Of a stretch of DNA of 64,000 nucleotides, positions 59,404-64,000 are shown in pieces; positions within the stretch are counted from its first letter, which is position 1, and each line of letters starts with the position of its first letter. The stretch covers positions 310,001 through 374,000 of the forward strand of contig NZ_AFBG01000018.1 in the NCBI RefSeq assembly GCF_000204195.1. The letters are read 5' to 3'. The position numbers and the translations under genes are program-made. This stretch comes from Acidovorax radicis N35. Lineage in GTDB: Bacteria > Pseudomonadota > Gammaproteobacteria > Burkholderiales > Burkholderiaceae_C. The notes below the pieces were generated by a model that saw nothing but the letters and a program-made list of their open reading frames with translations, was not told the origin of the DNA and did not search any database.

Positions 59404-60575
59404 CCTGCTGCGACCGGCGCAGCGCGCCCGCGCACGAAGAGCAGGCCCGCGGCAATGGCCAGCAGCGGCAGCGCCACGGCGTTGATGGCGGTCCAGCCCA
59501 CGCCGGTGAGCAGCGCGCCCGAGGCAAAGGACATCATCGCCGCCACGATGCCGTTGGCCAGCTGCATCAGTGCCTGGGCCTGGCCGCGCTCCTCGGGGGC
59601 ATGCGATTCGGACAGCAGCGTGGTGCCCGAGATCACCATCAGATTCCAGCCCGTGCCGAGCAGAAACGAGCTGGCCAAAAACTCGGTGAACGAGAGGCCC
59701 GACAACGCCACCACCGCGCTGGCCGCCAGGCACGCCGCGCCCACCGCAGCCACGCTGCGGCTGCCAAAGCGGTCCACCAGCACGCCCGAGAACAGCGCGG
59801 GCGCGAACATGCCGATCACGTGCCACTGGATCACCTGCGCCGCCGATGCCGCCGAAAAACCGCACACCTCCATCGCCAGCGGCGTGGCGTTCATCACCAG
59901 AATCATCAGGCCGTGGCCGATGGCCGTCATCACCACAGCCGCGCGCAGGCCGGGGCGGGCCAGCAGGGCGCGCATGGCGGCCATGCCGCCCGCTGCCGGC
60001 TTGGGCGCCACACCCTCGCGCAGCCGTGCCATCACCACCCAGCCCAGCGCGGCCAGCGCCGCAATGGCCAGGTAGGCGCCCGCGAGCGGCGTGGCCAGCA
60101 GGTTGCGCGACCACAGCGCCAGCGGCGGCGCGAACACCGCTGCGCACAGGCCGCCCGCCACCACACAGGCTGCGGCACGGCCTTTCTGCATGGGGTCGAC
60201 CGCCTCCAGCGCCGCATAGGTGTAGTAGCCCGACGATGCCTGGTACGCACCGATGGCCAGCGTGCCCGCGCAGAACACCGCAAAGCTGCCCCACTGCACG
60301 CCCACCATGCTCACCAGCCCGCCCGCCACACCAAAGAGCGCGCCGGCCTGCAGCCCCGCACGCCGCCCCCGGCGCTGCATGAAGAGCGACAGCGGCTGCA
60401 CCGCCACCAGGTTGCCCAGCACCAGCAGCGCCAGCGGCAGCGTGGCCAGCACAGGCCAGGGCGCCAGCCGCGCGCCCACGATGGAGGTGAGCGTGATGCC
60501 GATGATGGAGCAGCCCCAGTACAGGGCCTGGCCCGCAAACAGCAGGCGAACGGACGCATTGCGCAAAAGCAGCAT
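59400..60575 (-). CDS. MFS transporter
   Basis: The 391-residue transporter has about 12 helices in two halves and the inter-helix motif region LFMQRRGRRAGLQAGALFG. The last helices are short and dense in Ala/Leu. It resembles YnfM/YcaD-like exporters, but the substrate is not evident. The start at 60575 (MLLLRNAS) is used. It lies 76 bp downstream of the GlxA-type regulator on the same strand. Confidence 0.85.
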   Translation of the reverse strand: MLLLRNASVRLLFAGQALYWGCSIIGITLTSIVGARLAPWPVLATLPLALLVLGNLVAVQPLSLFMQRRGRRAGLQAGALFGVAGGLVSMVGVQWGSFAVFCAGTLAIGAYQASSGYYTYAALEAVDPMQKGRAAACVVAGGLCAAVFAPPLALWSRNLLATPLAGAYLAIAALAALGWVVMARLREGVAPKPAAGGMAAMRALLARPGLRAAVVMTAIGHGLMILVMNATPLAMEVCGFSAASAAQVIQWHVIGMFAPALFSGVLVDRFGSRSVAAVGAACLAASAVVALSGLSFTEFLASSFLLGTGWNLMVISGTTLLSESHAPEERGQAQALMQLANGIVAAMMSFASGALLTGVGWTAINAVALPLLAIAAGLLFVRGRAAPVAAG

Positions 60576-60651
60576 GGAATGACTTTCGGTGGCGCGCCGC
60601 ATGGGCGCAAAGCCAGGGCGGTGGGGGAGAGAGGGCGCGGTGCGGCGAGAG

Positions 60652-61665
60652 TCAGTCGAGCAGCGCCCCCACGCCAAAGCGCTGCGCATACGCCTGCGGG
60701 CTCACGGCGCGGTGCTTGTGAAAGCTGCGGCGCAGGTTCTCTGGGTGCTCGAAGCCGCACAGCCGCGCGACGGTCGAGACCGACGCCTGGGCCTGCGCAA
60801 GCAGGGTGGACGCAGCCTCCACCCGCACGCGCTCCACATAGCGCCCGGGCGTGGTGCCCAGCTCGCGCTGGAACACGCGCGTCAGCGTGCGCGGTGGCAT
60901 GCAGGCCTGCTCAGCCAGCGCATCCAGCGATAGGTCGCCGCCCAGCTGTGACGGAATCCATTCCAGCAGCGCCGCCAGCCGCGGCGCATGCCGGGTCTCG
61001 GGTGCGAGCAGCGCGCTGAACTGCGCCTGCCCGCCCGGGCGGCGCATGAACATCACCAGCCGCCGCGCCACGGCCAGCGCCATGGGGCGGCCCAGGTCAG
61101 CCTCCACCAGCGCCAGCGCCAGGTCGATGCCCGCCGTGACGCCAGCCGACGTGAACAGGTGGCAGTACACCGCGCTGGACGCATCGTAGGTGTGCAGGCA
61201 GTCATCGTTCACCTGCACGGAGGGGTAGTTGCGGCGCATCAGGTCGGTGCGGCACCAGTGGGTGGTGGCATGCAGCCCATCGAGCAGCCCTGCATGCGCC
61301 AGCAGCAGCGCGCCCGAGCACACCGAGCCCATGCGGCGGACCTGCGGCTCTGCGCCGCGCAGCCATTGCTGCAGTGCGGTGTTGCCCAATTGCGCGATGA
61401 CGCCATCGCCGCCGGCGACCAGCAGGGTGTCCAGCTGCGCCGGGTCCAGCGTGGTCCAGCCTGCATCGGCCACCAGCGCGAATCCTGCCGACGTGGTGAC
61501 AGGCCCTGCGGCCTCCGCCACCAGGCGCAGCGCATAGGCGGGCGGCAGACCGTGGCCCGTGCGCTCGGCATTGGCTGAGCCGAAGACCTGTAGGGGGCCG
61601 ACCGCGTCCAGGCTCATGACGTCGGGGTAGATCAGGCACGCCACGGTGCGGATGGATGGAGGCAT
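60652..61665 (-). CDS. GlxA-family regulator (DJ-1/PfpI domain plus AraC HTH)
   Basis: The 337-residue regulator has an N-terminal DJ-1/PfpI-like domain (VACLIYPDVMSLDAVGPLQV; nucleophile-elbow-like SVCSGALLLAHAG) and a C-terminal AraC double helix-turn-helix (LSLDALAEQACMPPRTLTRV and VARLCGFEHPENLRRSF). The family often senses amines such as choline or carnitine. It precedes the MFS gene in the same direction and may control it. Confidence 0.9.
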   Translation of the reverse strand: MPPSIRTVACLIYPDVMSLDAVGPLQVFGSANAERTGHGLPPAYALRLVAEAAGPVTTSAGFALVADAGWTTLDPAQLDTLLVAGGDGVIAQLGNTALQQWLRGAEPQVRRMGSVCSGALLLAHAGLLDGLHATTHWCRTDLMRRNYPSVQVNDDCLHTYDASSAVYCHLFTSAGVTAGIDLALALVEADLGRPMALAVARRLVMFMRRPGGQAQFSALLAPETRHAPRLAALLEWIPSQLGGDLSLDALAEQACMPPRTLTRVFQRELGTTPGRYVERVRVEAASTLLAQAQASVSTVARLCGFEHPENLRRSFHKHRAVSPQAYAQRFGVGALLD

Positions 61666-61750
61666 GAGGGCAGTGTCGGCGTTTGCTGGGTTGGCTGCAA
61701 TGACAACAACCCCACATATCTGGCCACATCAGCCCGTCGAGGGCGCCCAT

Positions 61751-61776
61751 GAAAAAAGGCACCTCGCGAGGTGCCT
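61751..61776 (-). terminator. Terminator after bfr
   Basis: On the minus strand AGGCACCTCGCGAGGTGCCT is a perfect palindromic stem followed by six T, 39 bp after the bfr stop. Confidence 0.85.
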
Positions 61777-61814
61777 GGGTCGATCATTGGGCGGGGTTGG
61801 CGTCCCGCGGAAGA

Positions 61815-62282
61815 TCAGGCCGTTTGCGACTGCAGGTAGTTCTGCAGGCCCACCTTGTCGATCAGGCCGATCTGCTTCTCCAGCCAGTAGGCGTGGTCTT
61901 CTTCGGTATCGCGCAGTTGCAGCAGCAGCAGGTCGCGGCTCACGTAGTCGCCCACGCTCTCGCACAGCGCAATACCCTGCTGCAGGGCGGCGCGCACTTC
62001 GTACTCGGTGGCCAGGTCCTTCTTCAGCATGTCCGGCACGGTCTCGCCGGGGGTGAACTCCTTGGGGCGCATGTCGGGGCGGCCGCCCAGCATCAGGATG
62101 CGGCGCAGCAAGGCGTCGGCGTGCTGGGTTTCTTCCTGCATCTCGTGGTCGAGGCGGGTGAAGAGCCTGGTGAAGCCCTGGTCTTCATAGATGCGCGAAT
62201 GCGCGAAGTACTGGTCGCGCGCGGCCAGCTCGCCGCGCAGCAGATCCTTGAAATAGTCGATGACTTGGGGGTTTCCCTGCAT
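61815..62282 (-). CDS. bfr: Bacterioferritin lacking the heme-ligand Met
   Basis: The 155-residue ferritin-fold protein stores iron in a 24-subunit shell. The diiron ferroxidase ligands are all present by position: Glu 18, Glu 51, His 54, Glu 93, Glu 127 and His 130. Residue 52, Met in E. coli Bfr where it ligates heme, is Thr here (EETQH). This matches the non-heme subunit type seen where two Bfr chains coexist. The start [11 protein letters not shown] at 62282 matches family N termini. It is divergent from lgt. Confidence 0.92.
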   Translation of the reverse strand: MQGNPQVIDYFKDLLRGELAARDQYFAHSRIYEDQGFTRLFTRLDHEMQEETQHADALLRRILMLGGRPDMRPKEFTPGETVPDMLKKDLATEYEVRAALQQGIALCESVGDYVSRDLLLLQLRDTEEDHAYWLEKQIGLIDKVGLQNYLQSQTA

Positions 62283-62530
62283 GTGTTTTTCCTTGTTTTG
62301 ATGCGGGGAGTATCGCGCCGACAGTGGCAATCGCCGGCGATTCCCCCGTGCTGTCGCTCTGTATGCGTACTGGGATCAGGCGCGTTCGCATTCAATGGGG
62401 CTTGGCGCGATGCGGGCGCATTGGCGGCCGTGTGTCTTCGTGGGGCCGCGGCCGAGTGTCGCTTGTCCCGGTGGCGCGCAGGGCCGTGGTTCGCCAATGG
62501 TCTTCGACGCGCGGGCACAATACCGCCCAA

Positions 62531-63355
62531 ATGCTGACGTACCCCCACATCGACCCCATCGCCCTGCAATTGGGCCCGCTGGCCATCCACTGGTATGGCC
62601 TGACCTATCTCGCGGCTTTTGGCCTGTTCATGCTGCTGGGCATCCGGCGCCTGCGGCACGAGCCCTTTGCGTCCATCACCGGCGCGGGGGCCTGGTCGCG
62701 CAAGGACGTGGAAGACATCCTCTTTCTCGGCGTGGCCGGTGTGGTGGTTGGCGGGCGCCTGGGCTACTGTCTGTTTTACAAGCCCGGCTACTACCTGAGC
62801 CATCCGCTGGAGATTTTTGCGGTGTGGCAGGGTGGCATGGCATTCCATGGCGGGCTGCTCGGGGTGATCGTGGCCATGCTGTGGTTTGCGCATTCGCGCA
62901 AGCGGCCGTGGCTGCAGGTGGCGGATTTCGTGGCGCCCTGCGTGCCCACCGGTCTCGCGGCCGGGCGCGTGGGCAATTTCATCAATGGCGAACTGTGGGG
63001 CCGCTTTGCCAGCCCGGACCTGCCCTGGGGCATGGTGTTCGCACACAGCGGCTCCATGCAGCCGCGCCATCCATCCCAGGTCTACCAGTTCCTGCTGGAA
63101 GGGTTGCTGCTGTTCATCCTGCTGTGGCTGTATGCGCGCAAGGAGCGCCGCCAGGGCCAAGTGGCTGCGGCCTTCCTGGTGGGCTATGGCGTGTTCCGAT
63201 TCATTGCCGAGTATTTCCGTGAGCCCGACAGCTTTCTGGGACTGCTGTCGCTGGGCATGAGCATGGGCCAGTGGCTGTGCCTGCCGATGATCGCCGCGGG
63301 TGTCCTGTTGTGGCTGTGGTCGCAGCGCCAGCCGGCGGGGGCGCAAAAAATCTAG
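62531..63355 (+). CDS. lgt: Prolipoprotein diacylglyceryl transferase
   Basis: The 274-residue inner-membrane enzyme moves diacylglycerol onto the lipobox Cys of lipoproteins, the first step of their maturation. It has about seven helices, the family signature [14 protein letters not shown] near residues 140-153, and the catalytic-region blocks YGLTYLAAF and HGGLLGV. The start MLTYPHIDP at 62531 fits family N termini; the longer frame begins inside the bfr leader. It serves, among others, the efflux adaptor and dioxygenase lipoproteins in this window. Confidence 0.95.
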   Translation: MLTYPHIDPIALQLGPLAIHWYGLTYLAAFGLFMLLGIRRLRHEPFASITGAGAWSRKDVEDILFLGVAGVVVGGRLGYCLFYKPGYYLSHPLEIFAVWQGGMAFHGGLLGVIVAMLWFAHSRKRPWLQVADFVAPCVPTGLAAGRVGNFINGELWGRFASPDLPWGMVFAHSGSMQPRHPSQVYQFLLEGLLLFILLWLYARKERRQGQVAAAFLVGYGVFRFIAEYFREPDSFLGLLSLGMSMGQWLCLPMIAAGVLLWLWSQRQPAGAQKI

Positions 63356-63416
63356 TGAAAATGGCACCTGGCGCTTATTGAATATGCGTTGGCAGCTATT
63401 GAAAATATAGCGATTT
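63356..63416. repeat. Mosaic palindromic repeat, family A, copy 8
   Basis: AAAATGGCACCTGGCGCTT, TGCGTTGGCAGCTATTGAAAATATAGC. The first palindrome is imperfect and the second intact. It follows directly on the lgt stop. Confidence 0.7.
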
Positions 63417-63835
63417 GTCGCAAAAGCTGCGACAGGTGCTCTGCGCTTGGGACCGGTGCGAGGTCCTTGGTGATGGAGTTCAGGTAGCGCGAGGCGCCGG
63501 GCAGCGGAAATCCGTGCGACGTTGTTGGGGCGTGCCGCTGGTGCCTGTGGCGTGAAACTGCGGCAGGAACATCTGGACGGCCTGGGCGAGGCCGTGCGAT
63601 TTGGACGCCACTGTGGCCGGATGACTTGCCCGCTGGGTGCTGCGGGGGAGGGGCTTTCCACGGGCGAGCCGCCATGGCGAGTTGAAGCTGAATGGCTCCG
63701 CAGAAAAGGCCGAAGAACGGCAAGTCGGGCCCGCCGAAGCCCGGCATTTGCCCACTACATGTTGCGCCACCGCCGCAAGACACAGGTTTTTACCCAATAG
63801 CCTCCAGATTCGCAGGCTTTTCTCTTGTTATTTTG

Positions 63836-63855
63836 CGTAATTATGAGAAATTACG
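63836..63855. promoter_or_regulatory. Inverted repeat in the promoter of the right-edge gene
   Basis: CGTAATT and AATTACG are separated by ATGAGA. Perfect 7-bp arms in an AT-rich stretch about 110 bp before the next ATG. Confidence 0.5.
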
Positions 63856-63861
63856 GATATG

Positions 63862-63884
63862 TGCAAACAAAGCAATTGTTTGCA
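63862..63884. promoter_or_regulatory. Strong operator-like palindrome
   Basis: TGCAAACAA and TTGTTTGCA are perfect 9-bp arms around AGCAA. The TGCAAAC half resembles half-sites of LacI/GalR-type regulators, but the spacing is different. Its centre lies about 27 bp from that of the previous palindrome. Confidence 0.55.
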
Positions 63885-63966
63885 GGCATTTGGATACTCG
63901 TTGGCAGCAAAAGCTGCAGGCCAATGGTCCGCCCGTGATTGATCACCCTGGAGTTTTACCCGCACC

Positions 63967-64000
63967 ATGCGCCCGGTTCCCAATTCATTGCACGACGAAG
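63967..64000 (+). CDS. Start of an unidentified gene cut by the window edge
   Basis: An ATG at 63967 opens a frame MRPVPNSLHDE that runs to the right edge. Only 11 residues are visible, so no function can be assigned. The palindromes upstream and a GGAG further 5' support a gene start, but the spacing to GGAG is long. Confidence 0.35.
   Translation, partial: MRPVPNSLHDE

Larger units (their letters stand above)
63417..63966. other. Long region without a supported gene
   Basis: The 550 bp after the repeat hold open frames on both strands, but none shows a recognisable domain. The region from about 63800 is AT-rich and carries two inverted repeats (63836-63855 and 63862-63884), so it looks like the promoter of the gene at the right edge. 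Confidence 0.5.

Noticed and set aside
63352-63783. Minus-strand and plus-strand frames of 90-145 codons after lgt
   Set aside because: No domain, signal or ribosome-binding site was seen, and the frames overlap one another and a dispersed repeat.

Overview
The window looks like chromosomal DNA of a Comamonadaceae bacterium (Betaproteobacteria, Burkholderiales), most like Acidovorax and relatives. The basis is high GC, Bug-family periplasmic binding proteins with a TctDE-type two-component system, the tRNA-Leu/tig/clpP/clpX/lon block, a small Trp-rich protein of the TIGR04438 type, and two dispersed repeat families that I associate with this family. No phage, transposase, CRISPR array or rRNA operon is visible. 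The genus is an inference from gene content, not from a marker search.

Layout, left to right. 1-6 kb: the N-terminal part of a Lon-like AAA protease, ferrochelatase hemH, a HAD hydrolase, a DUF2189/DUF2788 membrane pair and a nucleotidyltransferase-fold protein. 6-10.4 kb: a TctDE sensor/regulator pair between two Bug binding proteins, with no TctA/TctB permease. 10.4-19 kb: squalene genes hpnD-hpnE, with hpnC about 5 kb away, interrupted by an amino-acid binding protein, serine deaminase sdaA, a possible RidA-like protein and a LysR regulator. 19-23.5 kb: an RND efflux adaptor and pump behind a palindromic operator. 23.6-30.5 kb: tRNA-Leu(UAG), tig, clpP, clpX, lon, then tRNA-Gly, tRNA-Cys, a second tRNA-Gly and tRNA-Leu(UAA). 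30.5-40.3 kb: two poorly known genes, murI, class I fumarase, an acidic protein, a MHYT-GGDEF-EAL protein, class II fumarase fumC and a Crp/Fnr-type regulator. 40.4-47.5 kb: topoisomerase IB, a BaeSR-like two-component system with a small exported protein, a secreted intradiol-dioxygenase-like lipoprotein, an RDD membrane protein with a pilin-like tail, and a UPF0114 membrane protein. 47.7-51.3 kb: acs, a LapA-like membrane protein, a cytochrome c and the Trp-rich protein. 51.3-56.4 kb: a compact polysaccharide operon (gmd, glycosyltransferase, ABC exporter permease and ATPase, and a beta-propeller protein of unknown role). 56.5-64 kb: ilvD with a divergent LysR regulator, an MFS transporter with a GlxA-type regulator, a bacterioferritin lacking the usual heme-ligand methionine, lgt, and a long promoter-like region before a gene cut by the right edge.

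Most of the window is housekeeping: protein quality control, the TCA cycle (two fumarases and Acs), heme, lipoprotein maturation and branched-chain amino acids. The less ordinary parts are the propeller coupled to the polysaccharide exporter, the zinc ribbon/RDD/pilin fusion behind a 10-bp tandem repeat, the transporter-less Tct sensing locus with an altered H-box, and a mosaic palindromic repeat that occurs about eight times, once inside the coding sequence of an efflux lipoprotein.
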